From Gemmatimonadota bacterium (GTDB lineage Bacteria > Gemmatimonadota > Gemmatimonadetes > Longimicrobiales > Gaopeijiaceae): 59,697 nucleotides of DNA. Positions 8,732 through 18,699 of this stretch are shown here, piece after piece; the first letter of the stretch is position 1, and every line of letters starts with the position of its first letter. The stretch lies in NCBI GenBank assembly GCA_028874905.1, contig JAPPGZ010000096.1:1-59697 (forward strand). Direction: 5' to 3'. The notes beneath the pieces were generated by a model that did no database searches, was not told the origin of the DNA, and was given only the letters and a program-made list of their open reading frames with translations. The translations under genes were made by a program, and so were the position numbers.

Positions 8732-11044
8732 ATGGACTTCATCAGAACCGTCATCGCGAGGGACCTCAAGACGGGCAAGTATGGTGGCCGCGTCGTCACC
8801 CGGTTCCCACCCGAACCCAATGGCTTCCTGCACGTCGGTCACGCAAAGGCGATCTGCCTGAATTTCGGTATTGCGGCGGAACACCCGGGCGGCCGCTGCC
8901 ACCTCCGGCTCGACGACACGAACCCAGACACCGAACGCGCGGAATACGTCGAAGCCATGAAGAAGGACATCCGCTGGCTCGGTTTCGATTGGGGAGAGCA
9001 CCTCTACCACGCGTCGGACTACTTCGAGCGACTCTACCAATACGCACTGGTGCTGATCGACAAGGGACTCGCCTACGTCGACTCGTCGTCCGAGGCGGAG
9101 ATCCGCGAGCGCCGCGGCTCGGTCACCCGGCCCGGGGTCAACAGTCCCTTCCGCGACCGGAACCGGGAGGACAACCGCGGCCTCTTCGAACGCATGCGGG
9201 CCGGTGAGTTCCCGGACGGCAGCCACGTCCTCCGGGCGAAGATCGACATGGCGCATCCCAACATGGTGATGCGCGATCCCCTCCTCTACCGGATCCGGCA
9301 CGCGCGCCACTACCGGCAGCGAGACCGCTGGCCCATCTACCCGATGTACGATTTTGCCCACTGCCTCTCCGATTCGGTCGAGCGGGTCACGCACTCCCTC
9401 TGCACCCTGGAGTTCGAGAACAACCGCGAGATCTACGACTGGCTCCTGGCACATGTGGACGCCCCACGGCCGCGTCCCGAGCAGACCGAATTCGCCCCGC
9501 TTGTGCTGGACTACGTGATTACAAGCAAGCGACTGCTCAGGAAGCTGGTGGAGGCGGGCAAGGTTCGCGGCTGGGACGACCCCCGCATGCCCACGCTGGC
9601 CGGCCTGAGGCGGCGTGGCGTGACTCCGGACGCAATCCGCACCCTGTGTGACATGGTGGGGGTAGCGCGCGCACACTCGCGTGTCGGGATGGACAAGCTC
9701 GAATTCGCCGTGCGCGATGATTTGAACCACAAGGCGCCGCGGGCCTTCTGCGTCCTGGAGCCGCTGAAGGTGGTACTGACCAACTACCCGGCGGAGCGCG
9801 AGGAGACCTTCACCGCGCCCCTTCTGCCCGGTGACGCCGACACGCCTGGAGCACGCGATCTTCCGTTCGGGCGCGAACTGTATATCGACCGCGCCGATTT
9901 CCGGGAGGATCCGCCGCCCGGGTTCCACCGGCTCGTGCCGGGGGGCCTGGTTCGCCTCAAGTATGCCCGTGTGATTCGGTGCGACCGGGTGTTGAAGGAC
10001 GACGCGGGCAAGGTGGCGGAGCTGCGCTGCAGCGTACTCGACCGACAGAACCCGGGTGGGGAGGCGACCGTGGGACCGCGCGTCCGCGGCACGATTCACT
10101 GGGTCAGGGCGGATAGTGCGGTGCCCGTCGAGGTGCGCCTTCTGGACCGGATGTTCACGGTGGCGGAACCTCCAACGGATGACATCGTAGCAGCCATGAA
10201 TCCGGACTCCGAGCGCGTGATCCCGAGGGCGCTCGCCGAGCCGGGGGTCGCGGGAACTCCGCCCGGCGCGCACTGCCAGTTCGAACGGCACGGGTACTTC
10301 TTCTCGGACCCCGCCGACTCGAGCGAGGAGCGTCTCGTGTTCAACCGCACCGTCACCCTGCGGGACAGCTGGGCGGACAGGGGTCGGCCGGCCGACGCGA
10401 GCTCGCCGCGCCACGATGCCGCGCCATCCGGGCGCAACGGGACGGATCGCGCTGCCGCGGCTGCGAGCCGGGTCTCGCCGGTGGACACGCTGCGGACTCC
10501 TGGACAGCGGCTGAACTTCCGTGAGGTCGTGTCTCTCGGCGTCTCCGAGGCCGCCGCGGCGAGCCTGGTGCGCTCCTCCTCCGCGTTGAGGCTGTTCCAC
10601 GCCGCGCGAGTCGACTACCCGGAGGGAGCCGGTTCGATCGCGGACTGGCTGGTGAACGATGTTTCCAGGATTCTGGCCGCCACCGAAGGGGCCGACCTGG
10701 AGCGGTTGGAGGCGGCGGCGCTGTCCCGTCTCGCCCGCGCCGTGGACAGCGGTGAGATCTCACACCGCCAGGGGCGCCGGATCGTGGAGGTCCTGATAAC
10801 GCGGGGGATTTCGTTCGACGAGGCACGGACCAGCCTGGACCTTACCGAAATCGACGACGAAGCGACGCTCTCCTCCTTGCTCCAACAGGTAGCCGACGAA
10901 TACCCGGACAAGGTCGCCGCCTACCAAGGCGGCCAGCATGGTCTGCTCGGCTTCTTCGTCGGCCAGATCATGCGCCGCAGCCGGGGAAAGGCGGACCCGC
11001 GCAAGGCGAACGAACTCGCCAAGGCCATGTTCGGGCAGGCGTGA
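8732..11044 (+). CDS. glnS: Glutaminyl-tRNA synthetase with C-terminal YqeY/GatB-tail domain
   Basis: This protein of about 770 residues charges tRNA-Gln with glutamine. The class I signatures are PPEPNGFLHVGHAKA (HIGH-type motif, residues 26-40) and VITSKRLLRKLV (KMSKS-type, near 262). The anticodon-binding beta-barrels follow to about residue 550. A poorly conserved Ala/Ser/Arg-rich linker then leads into a helical tail of about 150 residues (GQIMRRSRGKADPRKANELA) typical of YqeY and the GatB tail. GlnRS alone is about 550 residues. This fusion is known from Deinococcus, where the tail aids tRNA binding. The ATG at 8732 has a GGGAGAGG site upstream. The DUF819 gene follows after 22 bp. Confidence 0.95.
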   Translation: MDFIRTVIARDLKTGKYGGRVVTRFPPEPNGFLHVGHAKAICLNFGIAAEHPGGRCHLRLDDTNPDTERAEYVEAMKKDIRWLGFDWGEHLYHASDYFERLYQYALVLIDKGLAYVDSSSEAEIRERRGSVTRPGVNSPFRDRNREDNRGLFERMRAGEFPDGSHVLRAKIDMAHPNMVMRDPLLYRIRHARHYRQRDRWPIYPMYDFAHCLSDSVERVTHSLCTLEFENNREIYDWLLAHVDAPRPRPEQTEFAPLVLDYVITSKRLLRKLVEAGKVRGWDDPRMPTLAGLRRRGVTPDAIRTLCDMVGVARAHSRVGMDKLEFAVRDDLNHKAPRAFCVLEPLKVVLTNYPAEREETFTAPLLPGDADTPGARDLPFGRELYIDRADFREDPPPGFHRLVPGGLVRLKYARVIRCDRVLKDDAGKVAELRCSVLDRQNPGGEATVGPRVRGTIHWVRADSAVPVEVRLLDRMFTVAEPPTDDIVAAMNPDSERVIPRALAEPGVAGTPPGAHCQFERHGYFFSDPADSSEERLVFNRTVTLRDSWADRGRPADASSPRHDAAPSGRNGTDRAAAAASRVSPVDTLRTPGQRLNFREVVSLGVSEAAAASLVRSSSALRLFHAARVDYPEGAGSIADWLVNDVSRILAATEGADLERLEAAALSRLARAVDSGEISHRQGRRIVEVLITRGISFDEARTSLDLTEIDDEATLSSLLQQVADEYPDKVAAYQGGQHGLLGFFVGQIMRRSRGKADPRKANELAKAMFGQA

Positions 11045-11066
11045 TCCGGTATACGGAGTTCCGCGG

Positions 11067-12227
11067 GTGAGTTCGCTCGTGCCTGCGGACAACGTCCTGG
11101 CAATCACCGGGGTACTGTTCGCGGTGGTGTGGGCCGCCCTGTACCTGGAAGGCAGGTTTGTCTGGGCACGTACCCTGTCGGCCGCACTGATCGCGCTGGT
11201 GGGAGGTCTGGTTCTTTCCAACTTCGGCGTCCTCCCCTTTGCGTCGCCGGCGTACGACTTCGTCAACGATCATTTCATCCTGGTGGCCATTCCCCTCCTG
11301 CTTTTCAAGGCCGACCTGCGAGTCATCCTGAAGCAGGGCGGCAGAGTGCTGGCCGGCTTCGTGGTGTCGGCGGCGGGAGTCGTAACCGGCGCCGGTATCG
11401 CGTTCGCCCTGATCGAGGTGCCGGAATCCGCCAGGTATGCGGGAATGCTCGTCGGCGGATACACGGGGGGGAGCCTGAACTTCGTGGCCGTATCTCAGGC
11501 GGTCGGCATGGACGACCCGGCGCTGGGAACGGCGGCACTTGCGGCGGAAAGCCTCGCCGGCGTCTCGTACCTGTTCGTCCTGGCCGTCCTGCCCACCATT
11601 GGCGCGATTCGCCGCTGGCTGCCGCTGCGTGGTCCCGAGACCGAGTCCGTGGCCGGATCCGCGAGAGGGAGCGCCGGGACGGAGGACGACGCGGCGAAGG
11701 GGCCGGGGCCCGATTGGGTCGCGCACGTCGCGATCGCACTGGGCATGAGCCTGCTCGTCTGCGCGGCAGGTGTCTGGCTGGCCGGAGCGCTCGGGCGCCC
11801 GCGGTTCGCCGTGCTCGCGATCACCGCCTTGGCGGTCCTGGTCGCCAATGTGGTGCCCGGCACCATGGCACGGCTGAGGGGCGATCAGCACCTCGGAATG
11901 CTCCTGCTCTATGTGTTCTTCGTGGTCTACGCGGCCGGAGCGGATGTCCGTTCCCTCCTTGGGGCCGCAGCTCTGATGCTGCCATACGCGTTCATCGTAA
12001 TCCTGGTCCAGGCCATCGTCTCGGCTGCGGGCGCCAAGGTGTTCCGCTTCAGCTACGCGGAGATGCTGATCGCATCGAACGCGTGTGTGCTGGGGCCGCC
12101 CACCGCAGCGGCGCTCGCCGCCGGACGGGGCTGGCACGGACTCGTGACACCCGGCATCCTGACCGGAGTCTTCGGCTACGTTGTCGGCAATTTCCTGGGC
12201 GTCAGCGTCTTCGCCTGGCTTAGCTGA
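11067..12227 (+). CDS. DUF819-family polytopic membrane protein
   Basis: This 386-residue membrane protein has roughly ten to eleven hydrophobic helices. The conserved block LVGGYTGGSLNFVAVSQAVG and a second inverted half match the DUF819 (YjcL-like) family, thought to be secondary transporters of unknown substrate. A hydrophilic loop rich in Ser, Gly and Glu (about residues 190-215) separates the two halves. The GTG at 11067 was chosen because a GGAG site lies about 9 nt upstream and the upstream in-frame part is an Arg/Ser-rich shadow of glnS. It is probably co-transcribed with glnS, and its 3' end is convergent with the second gamma-glutamyltransferase. Confidence 0.85.
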   Translation: MSSLVPADNVLAITGVLFAVVWAALYLEGRFVWARTLSAALIALVGGLVLSNFGVLPFASPAYDFVNDHFILVAIPLLLFKADLRVILKQGGRVLAGFVVSAAGVVTGAGIAFALIEVPESARYAGMLVGGYTGGSLNFVAVSQAVGMDDPALGTAALAAESLAGVSYLFVLAVLPTIGAIRRWLPLRGPETESVAGSARGSAGTEDDAAKGPGPDWVAHVAIALGMSLLVCAAGVWLAGALGRPRFAVLAITALAVLVANVVPGTMARLRGDQHLGMLLLYVFFVVYAAGADVRSLLGAAALMLPYAFIVILVQAIVSAAGAKVFRFSYAEMLIASNACVLGPPTAAALAAGRGWHGLVTPGILTGVFGYVVGNFLGVSVFAWLS

Positions 12228-12242
12228 CGGGGACGCAAGGGC

Positions 12243-12259
12243 CGGGCTTCAATAGCCCG
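12243..12259. terminator. Short hairpin at convergent gene ends
   Basis: CGGGCT-TCAAT-AGCCCG forms a 6-bp stem with a 5-nt loop. The loop contains the stop codon of the minus-strand gamma-glutamyltransferase and the hairpin lies 15 bp after the DUF819 stop. No T tract is present, so it is only a weak candidate terminator. Confidence 0.3.
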
Positions 12260-13982
12260 CCGCCGTGCCATCCGAATCGCGCGGATCGGGAACCCCGACC
12301 AGCATCCTCGACTCCGGATCCACGAACACACAGTGCGCGATGCCCTGTCCCCTTCCCCACGAAACATTGTGTCCCATCGCGGCAAGCCTCGCGGCACCGG
12401 ACTCGGTCATGTAGCCGTCCTCCATCCGGACCACGTCCGGGAGCCACTGGTGGTGAAGCCGCCTGGAGGCGACGGCCTCCTCGGGCGACTGTCCGAAATC
12501 GACCAGGTTGACGACAATCTGCAACACGGTGTTGATGATCGTTCGTCCGCCGGGACTGCCGATCACGGCGACCAGCTCGCCGTCGCGCGCCAGAATCGTG
12601 GGGGTCATCGACGAAAGCATGCGCTGCTCCGGGCGCGCCAGGTTGGGCTCGGTGCCGATGAGTCCCCGCTCGTCGGTCAGGCCGGGACGGCCATTGAAGT
12701 CGCCCATCTCGTTGTTCAACAGGAATCCCGCCCCTGGAACCGTGATATACGATCCGTACCCGCCCTCCAGCGTGTACGTCACGGACACGGCCATGCCGTC
12801 GCCGTCGACAACGGAATAGTGCGTGGTCTCCGAACTCTCCCATCCGGGCTCCCCGGCCAGGTCAGCGGGCACGGACGTGCTGGCCGCCTCGGTCTGGATC
12901 GTAGCCCGGAGCTCGTCGGCATACGCCTTGCTCGTGAGCCGCTCAACCGGCACATCCGCGAAGTCCGGGTCGGCCAGGAACATCGCACGATCGCGAAACG
13001 CACGCCTCATGGCTTCGATGAGGTGATGGGCGTGCTCGGGGCTGCCTGCCCCCATCCCGGCCACATCGAATCCCTCCAGCACGTTAAGCATCGCCACCAG
13101 CGCGGTTCCGCCCGACGACGGAGGCGCCATGCTGATGATGTCGTAACCGCGATAGGTGCCGGTCACCGGCTCCCGCTCGATGGCTTCGTACCGGACAAGG
13201 TCCTCTTCCGTGATCCAGCCTCCGCCCCGCACCATCTCCTCGGCCAGAAGGCGAGCCGTGACACCTGCGTAGAACCCTTCGCGCCCGTGATCTCGAATCC
13301 TCTCCAGGGTGCTGGCCAGATCGGACTGTACGAGTACCTCTCCGGGCTCGTAGGGCTGACCATTCCTGGAAAACTGGGCATGCGTGGTCGGATAGTCCCG
13401 AAAGGCCTCCAGTCGCCCTTCCAGCGATCTCGCCAGACGTTCGCTCACCTCGAACCCGTCGCGGGCCAGGATCACGGAGGGATCGACCAGGTCCCGCCAC
13501 GAGGCCCGCCCGTACCGCTCGTGGGCAAGCGCAAAACCCGCCACGGTGCCCGGCACGCCAACCGCAAGATGGCTCCGGTGATGAATCTGGAAGGAGTACT
13601 CGCCGTCTTCACCGACAAACATCTCCGGATGGGCCCTGAGGGGTGCCTTCTCCCGAAAATCGAAGACCGTGGACGCCCCGTCGGGGAACCGGATCACCAT
13701 GAATCCACCCCCGCCGATGTTCCCCGCGGCCGGATGCGTCACGGCCAGCGCGAGTCCCGTAGCGATCGCGGCATCGACGGCGTTCCCCCCGGCGCGCAGC
13801 GTTTCGGCCCCCACACGGCTCGCGTGCGGATAGGCCGAAACCACCACGCCGTTCTCTGATTCCAGTACGCCGCGTTCGAGGGTCAGCTCCGGAGGAGCCG
13901 CGACGCTCTGGGCGCAAGCGGCCGTCAGGACTGCCAGGGCACTCCAGGCCAAGAGGCGATGGGCACTGACACGTCGGTTCAT
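12249..13982 (-). CDS. ggt: Gamma-glutamyltransferase (glutathione hydrolase), canonical
   Basis: This 577-residue exported enzyme is of normal family length. It cleaves or transfers the gamma-glutamyl group of glutathione in the periplasm. An N-terminal signal (LLAWSALAVLTAACAQS) is present; the Cys could be lipidated, but the lipobox is not ideal. The large-subunit block GGNAVDAAIATGLAL is followed by the self-cleavage and nucleophile site SETTHYSVVDGDG with the catalytic Thr near residue 386. The YGSYITVPGAGFLLNNEMGDF region, split by a few residues, matches the canonical small subunit. GGAGAG precedes the ATG. It is monocistronic by eye and is the second GGT-fold gene in the window, with an intact motif unlike the first. 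Confidence 0.94.
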   Translation of the reverse strand: MNRRVSAHRLLAWSALAVLTAACAQSVAAPPELTLERGVLESENGVVVSAYPHASRVGAETLRAGGNAVDAAIATGLALAVTHPAAGNIGGGGFMVIRFPDGASTVFDFREKAPLRAHPEMFVGEDGEYSFQIHHRSHLAVGVPGTVAGFALAHERYGRASWRDLVDPSVILARDGFEVSERLARSLEGRLEAFRDYPTTHAQFSRNGQPYEPGEVLVQSDLASTLERIRDHGREGFYAGVTARLLAEEMVRGGGWITEEDLVRYEAIEREPVTGTYRGYDIISMAPPSSGGTALVAMLNVLEGFDVAGMGAGSPEHAHHLIEAMRRAFRDRAMFLADPDFADVPVERLTSKAYADELRATIQTEAASTSVPADLAGEPGWESSETTHYSVVDGDGMAVSVTYTLEGGYGSYITVPGAGFLLNNEMGDFNGRPGLTDERGLIGTEPNLARPEQRMLSSMTPTILARDGELVAVIGSPGGRTIINTVLQIVVNLVDFGQSPEEAVASRRLHHQWLPDVVRMEDGYMTESGAARLAAMGHNVSWGRGQGIAHCVFVDPESRMLVGVPDPRDSDGTAAGY

Positions 13983-14071
13983 GAGTCTCTCCAGGTCTGC
14001 GCAGAACGAGTGGCGGGTAGCCCGCGGGACACCGTGGGCTCGCGAGTGCGATGTTTCGGGGCCGCCAACTT

Positions 14072-17000
14072 CTAGCTCCTTACGGCCGCCGCCACTTCGG
14101 GCTCGCGCTCCTGCGGGGGAAGCGGCGGTGGCAAGAGCGCCGACGTTCGTCTGCCCGGCGGCGCCTCGCCATCTTCCGGCACCCTCGCCTCCCGGCGCTT
14201 GAACAGTCGCGCCAGATCGTCCACGACGCTATACAGGACGGGCACGAGGATCAGGGTCAGGAAGGTGGCGAAGATGATGCCGACGATCACGGCCACGGCC
14301 ATCGGGCCCCACCACGCGGCCTGCTCTCCGCCCCAGAAGAGCTCGGGTGCAAGGCTGGAGAAGAGCCCGAAGAAGTCGAAGTTGAGGCCGATCGCGAGAG
14401 GGATCAGACCCAGCGCAGTCGTCAGCGCGGTCAGCAGGACCGGACGCAGGCGCGTCTTGCCCCCCTGCACCAGCGCTTCCCGGCGGTCCATCCCGTCGCG
14501 CTCCCGCAGCACATCGATGTAGTCGATCAGGACGATTGCGTTGTTGACGACAATGCCCGCCAGGGAGATCACGCCGACGCCGGTCATGATGATCACGAAG
14601 GGCATCTGGAAGACCAGCAGTCCGATCAGCACGCCGATCGTGGACATGATCACCGACGAAAGGATGATGAGGGGCTTCACCACCGAATTGAACTGCGATA
14701 CGAGAATGAGGGCGATGAGCATCAATGCGGCCATGAACGCGGTTCCCAGGAACTGCATGGCCTCCTGCTGGTCCTCCTGCTCGCCTGTGAAGACGAGAGA
14801 ATAGCCCGGCGGCAGCGCCGCAGTGAAGTCCTGCAACACCGCCTCCACTTCGGTACGCACGTCGTTGCTGTTGTACCCCGATCCCACCTCGGCGCTGATC
14901 GTGGCCACGCGGTCCAGATCCTTGCGCCGGATCGAGCTGTAGCCCTCGCCCACGCTCCAATCTGCCACCGAGAGGAGCGGAATCTGGCGGCCGTCCGCGA
15001 ATGCGGTGAGATCCTCGAGGGCCGTCAGCTCCCCGCGGTCTTCCTCGCGCAACCGCACGATGATGTCGAACTCGTCGTTGCCCGTCCGGTACTTCGCGGC
15101 CTCGATGCCGTTGATGGCCCCGCGCACGGCAAAACCCACCTCGTTCGTCGAAAGGCCGTAAAGGCTCGCCTTTTCGCGGTCCACCTCCACCCGCAGCTCG
15201 GGCCGGCCTTCCTCCATGTCGCTTTCGAGTCCCACGAGGCGCCGGTAGACCTCGGCCCCCTCGATCAGGTTGACGGCCTCGGCCGCCAGATCCTTTAGCA
15301 ACTCGGGGTCTTCCCCGCTGATTTCGATGTTGACGGGCGGTCCCGACGGAGGCCCTTCCGTAATCTTGTCAACCCTGACCTCGGCACCGGCCAGATCCCT
15401 GCCGATCCGTTCCTGCATTTCCGCAAGGGTCGCGAACACGTCGTACCTGCGGTCCTCGAAGTCGGCTATTCCCAGCGTGATTCGGCCCGCCTCCGGACCG
15501 GACGGGCCGCCGTCGCCCATCGGACCGCCACCCCCGCCACCCCCGCTGCCCACGGTCGTGACCACGGTCTCGACGTCCTCCAGGCCACGGATTCCCGCCA
15601 GTTCATCCTTCAGGCGCCTGGCGTAATTGTCGGTCACGCCGGCGGCTGTCCCCACCGGCGCCTCCACCGCCACAAATACCGTCGAAGGCGGTATGTCCTC
15701 GGGGAAATACTCCACTGGAGCCGCGAACTGCCGGTACACCACGATGGTGACCGCCAACGCGGCCACCGAAAGCGAAAGAACCAGAATACGGTGATCGAGG
15801 GACCACCGGAGTCGCCTTTCGTACCATTGGACAAGGCGGGGCATGCCACCGGACACGAAGGCGTTGCCCCAGCGTTCCAGGAGCTTGGCGTGCAGGATCC
15901 AGAGCGCGATCGCGGTGATCACGAGGAGGATTGCGGTGAGCGGATTGGCCATCGCCACCGCGAACAGGACGATCGCTCCGAGCCCGAGAAGCGCGATTCT
16001 CCCGTTGCGGTTTATCGGCCGCCGGTGTGGCGCGCCCTCGGGGCGGAGGAAAAGGGAACAGAGCGTGGGCACGATCACCAGCGCCACGAACAGCGAACTG
16101 GACAGGGTGACGATCAGGGTGATGGGCAGGTACCTCATGAACTGGCCCGCCATTCCCGGCCAGAAGAGCAGCGGGGTAAAGGCGGCCAGGGTCGTCGCGG
16201 TCGCCGCGATCACAGGTATTGCGACCTCTCCCGTGGCCTTCTTCGCGGCGGCCCTGCGATCCCACCCCTCCTCGATGAAACGGTGGATGTTCTCGACGAT
16301 CACGATGGCGTTGTCCACCAGCATTCCGAGCGCCAGGATGAGCGAGAAGAGCACCACCATGTTCATGGAAACGCCGAGTAGCCAGAGCACCATGAAGGAA
16401 AGGAACATCGACGTGGGGATGGAGAGCGCCACGAACACCGACGTGCGCAGGCCCAGCACGAACAAGAGCACGCCGACGATGAGCACCAGCCCGGAGATGA
16501 TGTTGTTCTGCAGACTGTTCACCATGTCGCCGATGTCGGCGGACATGTCGGACGTGATGGAAACCACGGTCGACGGCGGGAAGATCTCGCGCATGGCGTC
16601 GATCTCCGCGCGGACCGCTTCGGCCGTGGCGATGATGTTCTCGCCGGAACGCTTCACCACATCGAGCGTCACGACGGGCTCTTCGCCGAGGCGCGCATAG
16701 CTGTCGCGCTCCGCGAATCCGAACTCGACCGTGGCTACGTCGCGCACATAGACCGGGCGACCGGCCACGGTGGTTACCACAAGGTCTCCGACAACCGAGG
16801 GGTCATCGAATTCCCCGTCCACGCGAACCAGGTAGTCGACGCCGTTCACGTCGATCGTCCCGCCTGGCACGTTCACGTTTTCCAGGCGAATCGCACTAAT
16901 CACATCGTCAATGGAAACGTTGTAATACTGAAGTTTGGCAAGGTCAATATCAACCTTTACTTCACGATCCAGCCCTCCACGTAGGTCGACTCTCAACACC

Positions 17001-17533
17001 GCTGGAATGGACTCGATTCGTTCCTGCAGTTCTTCGCCCAGTTCCTTGAGGCGAACCAGTCCGTACCCCCCGGCGATGTTGACCTGCATGACGGGTGCGT
17101 CGCTCATCGAAAGTTCCATGATGAACGGATCCTCGGCGTCCGATGGCAGTTCCGGTCTGGCCAGATCCACCTTCCCCCGCACCTTCAGGAGCGCCTCGCT
17201 CATGTTCATCGAGGTCTCGAACTCGGCGGACACCGAGGAGTACCCCGCTACCGATGTTGAGGTCAGCTCCTTTATGTCCGGTATCGTCTTGAGTTCGTCC
17301 TCGAGCTTTCTGGTGACGAGGCTCTCGATGTCGGCGGGTGAAACCCCCGGGTACATCGTGTTGACCAGGACGTAGGGAATCTCCGTCTCCGGGAACGACT
17401 CCTTGGGGATCGCGCGATAGGAGACCAGTCCCGCGACGGCGATGAACGCGAAGAGCACGACAACCGAGGTCGCGCTGTCGACGGCCAGGGAGGTAAGCCC
17501 GAATTCCTTGAACGTCCGCCGGTCGCGGACCAT
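14072..17533 (-). CDS. RND efflux pump inner-membrane subunit (HAE1/AcrB-like)
   Basis: This is a transporter of about 1153 residues. An N-terminal helix (SATSVVVLFAFIAVAGLVSY) is followed by a porter domain, a block of helices containing ALGMLVDNAIVIVENIHRF (proton-relay Asp pair in TM4), a second porter half and a final helix block. The Asp pair and overall size fit drug/solute RND pumps (HAE1) rather than metal pumps. It exports substrates across both membranes with its adaptor and TolC partners upstream. The ATG at 17533 has a GAAGGAAGGG site; a GTG at 17563 overlapping the adaptor stop is the alternative start. It is the last gene of a three-gene coupled operon. Confidence 0.93.
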   Translation of the reverse strand: MVRDRRTFKEFGLTSLAVDSATSVVVLFAFIAVAGLVSYRAIPKESFPETEIPYVLVNTMYPGVSPADIESLVTRKLEDELKTIPDIKELTSTSVAGYSSVSAEFETSMNMSEALLKVRGKVDLARPELPSDAEDPFIMELSMSDAPVMQVNIAGGYGLVRLKELGEELQERIESIPAVLRVDLRGGLDREVKVDIDLAKLQYYNVSIDDVISAIRLENVNVPGGTIDVNGVDYLVRVDGEFDDPSVVGDLVVTTVAGRPVYVRDVATVEFGFAERDSYARLGEEPVVTLDVVKRSGENIIATAEAVRAEIDAMREIFPPSTVVSITSDMSADIGDMVNSLQNNIISGLVLIVGVLLFVLGLRTSVFVALSIPTSMFLSFMVLWLLGVSMNMVVLFSLILALGMLVDNAIVIVENIHRFIEEGWDRRAAAKKATGEVAIPVIAATATTLAAFTPLLFWPGMAGQFMRYLPITLIVTLSSSLFVALVIVPTLCSLFLRPEGAPHRRPINRNGRIALLGLGAIVLFAVAMANPLTAILLVITAIALWILHAKLLERWGNAFVSGGMPRLVQWYERRLRWSLDHRILVLSLSVAALAVTIVVYRQFAAPVEYFPEDIPPSTVFVAVEAPVGTAAGVTDNYARRLKDELAGIRGLEDVETVVTTVGSGGGGGGGPMGDGGPSGPEAGRITLGIADFEDRRYDVFATLAEMQERIGRDLAGAEVRVDKITEGPPSGPPVNIEISGEDPELLKDLAAEAVNLIEGAEVYRRLVGLESDMEEGRPELRVEVDREKASLYGLSTNEVGFAVRGAINGIEAAKYRTGNDEFDIIVRLREEDRGELTALEDLTAFADGRQIPLLSVADWSVGEGYSSIRRKDLDRVATISAEVGSGYNSNDVRTEVEAVLQDFTAALPPGYSLVFTGEQEDQQEAMQFLGTAFMAALMLIALILVSQFNSVVKPLIILSSVIMSTIGVLIGLLVFQMPFVIIMTGVGVISLAGIVVNNAIVLIDYIDVLRERDGMDRREALVQGGKTRLRPVLLTALTTALGLIPLAIGLNFDFFGLFSSLAPELFWGGEQAAWWGPMAVAVIVGIIFATFLTLILVPVLYSVVDDLARLFKRREARVPEDGEAPPGRRTSALLPPPLPPQEREPEVAAAVRS

Positions 17534-17559
17534 GCTGGTCCCTTCCTTCTCTCCCGTCT

Positions 17560-18699
17560 TCACCGGGCCGCGCCCTCTCCAGCGGGTCCCGGCACGATCC
17601 GGACCCGGTCCCCGTCGGTGAGCCCCTGCTGGCCCACCACGATCAGGCGGTCTCCCGCCTCCAGCCCGGACCCCAGGACCGCGTCGTTGCCCTGGCTCAT
17701 GGAAATGCGCACAAGCCGCCCGGCGGCCCGGGCTTCCCCGCCCGACTCCTCGACCACGAATACCATGTGACCGTCTTCCAACGACACCAGCGCCTGCCGA
17801 GGCGCCACGATCGCGTCGGCCAACTCCTCCTGCACGACCGATATCGACGCCACCATGCCGGGCTTTATCGATCCACCCGGGTTCGCGATCGCCAACTCGA
17901 TCGGGAAGGTGCGGTTCTCGGGATCGACGGTGACTCCGGCATAGACGATCGAGCCCTCGAACAACTCGCCCGGCAACACGTCGAAGGCCACCGATGCCGA
18001 CGCACCCGCAGCGAGATCGAGAGCGTACCGTTCAGGGACCCCGGCCATGATCTTCACCGAATCCGCCTGCACGATCCGCGCAACCGCGGTACCCGGTGAA
18101 ACCATGGCGCCCAGTTCGACCAGGCGCGCGTCCAATACGCCGCTGATCGGGGCCGTCACAACGGTGCGCGCCAGCCGCTCCCGAAGCGCTGCGAGGTTCC
18201 CGCGGCTCTCCTCGGCCGCGTACTGGGCTTCGTGATAGGCCAGCTCCGAGCCCACGCCGTCCTCTTCGTACAGCTTCTTCCTGCGCTCCCACACCTCTTC
18301 CGCGTACGCGGCCTGAGCCGTCGCGGCTTGGACTTGCGCCCTCAGAATCGCATCGTCGAGGCGCAGGATCGCCTGACCCGCACGGATCCGCTCGCCCTTT
18401 TCACGAACGATGCGCCTGACCACGCCGCTCTCCTGCGCCGAAACCAGGACGTCGCGCATGGCCGTAGCCACTCCGGTCAGCCGGATGACCCGTGTGAAGG
18501 GCCGAGGTTCAACCGGCACGACCTCCACATTCACGACCCGGGTGAAGTCCTCGACGCCATCTTCGCTCTGTGCCGAGCCTTCCCGCTGTGCCCCGCCACA
18601 GCCACCTGAAACCGTGGCGCCTACAAACAACACCGCAAGCAACCGACGGATACCCACCTGCCCTGTCATGCCCGACTTCACTTTTGTTTCAGTACTCAT
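17560..18699 (-). CDS. RND efflux periplasmic adaptor subunit (HlyD/AcrA family lipoprotein)
   Basis: This 379-residue membrane-fusion protein bridges the RND pump and the outer-membrane channel. It has a lipoprotein signal (FVGATVSGGCGGAQ), a biotinyl-lipoyl-like beta domain split by an alpha-hairpin (ILRLDDAILRAQVQAATAQA and onwards), a beta-barrel domain, and a membrane-proximal domain ending in GLTDGDRVRIVPG. Its start codon overlaps the TolC-family stop as ATGA and its stop overlaps a GTG of the pump gene, so the three proteins are made in a coupled way. The substrate is unknown. Confidence 0.92.
   Translation of the reverse strand: MSTETKVKSGMTGQVGIRRLLAVLFVGATVSGGCGGAQREGSAQSEDGVEDFTRVVNVEVVPVEPRPFTRVIRLTGVATAMRDVLVSAQESGVVRRIVREKGERIRAGQAILRLDDAILRAQVQAATAQAAYAEEVWERRKKLYEEDGVGSELAYHEAQYAAEESRGNLAALRERLARTVVTAPISGVLDARLVELGAMVSPGTAVARIVQADSVKIMAGVPERYALDLAAGASASVAFDVLPGELFEGSIVYAGVTVDPENRTFPIELAIANPGGSIKPGMVASISVVQEELADAIVAPRQALVSLEDGHMVFVVEESGGEARAAGRLVRISMSQGNDAVLGSGLEAGDRLIVVGQQGLTDGDRVRIVPGPAGEGAAR

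Noticed and set aside
8609..10600. Long minus-strand frame opposite glnS (663 codons)
   Set aside because: Overlaps glnS core motifs; composition is typical of shadow frames.
14020..14071. GC-rich inverted repeats between the RND gene end and the gamma-glutamyltransferase start
   Set aside because: Stems of only 5 bp with no consistent structure; not separable from background.
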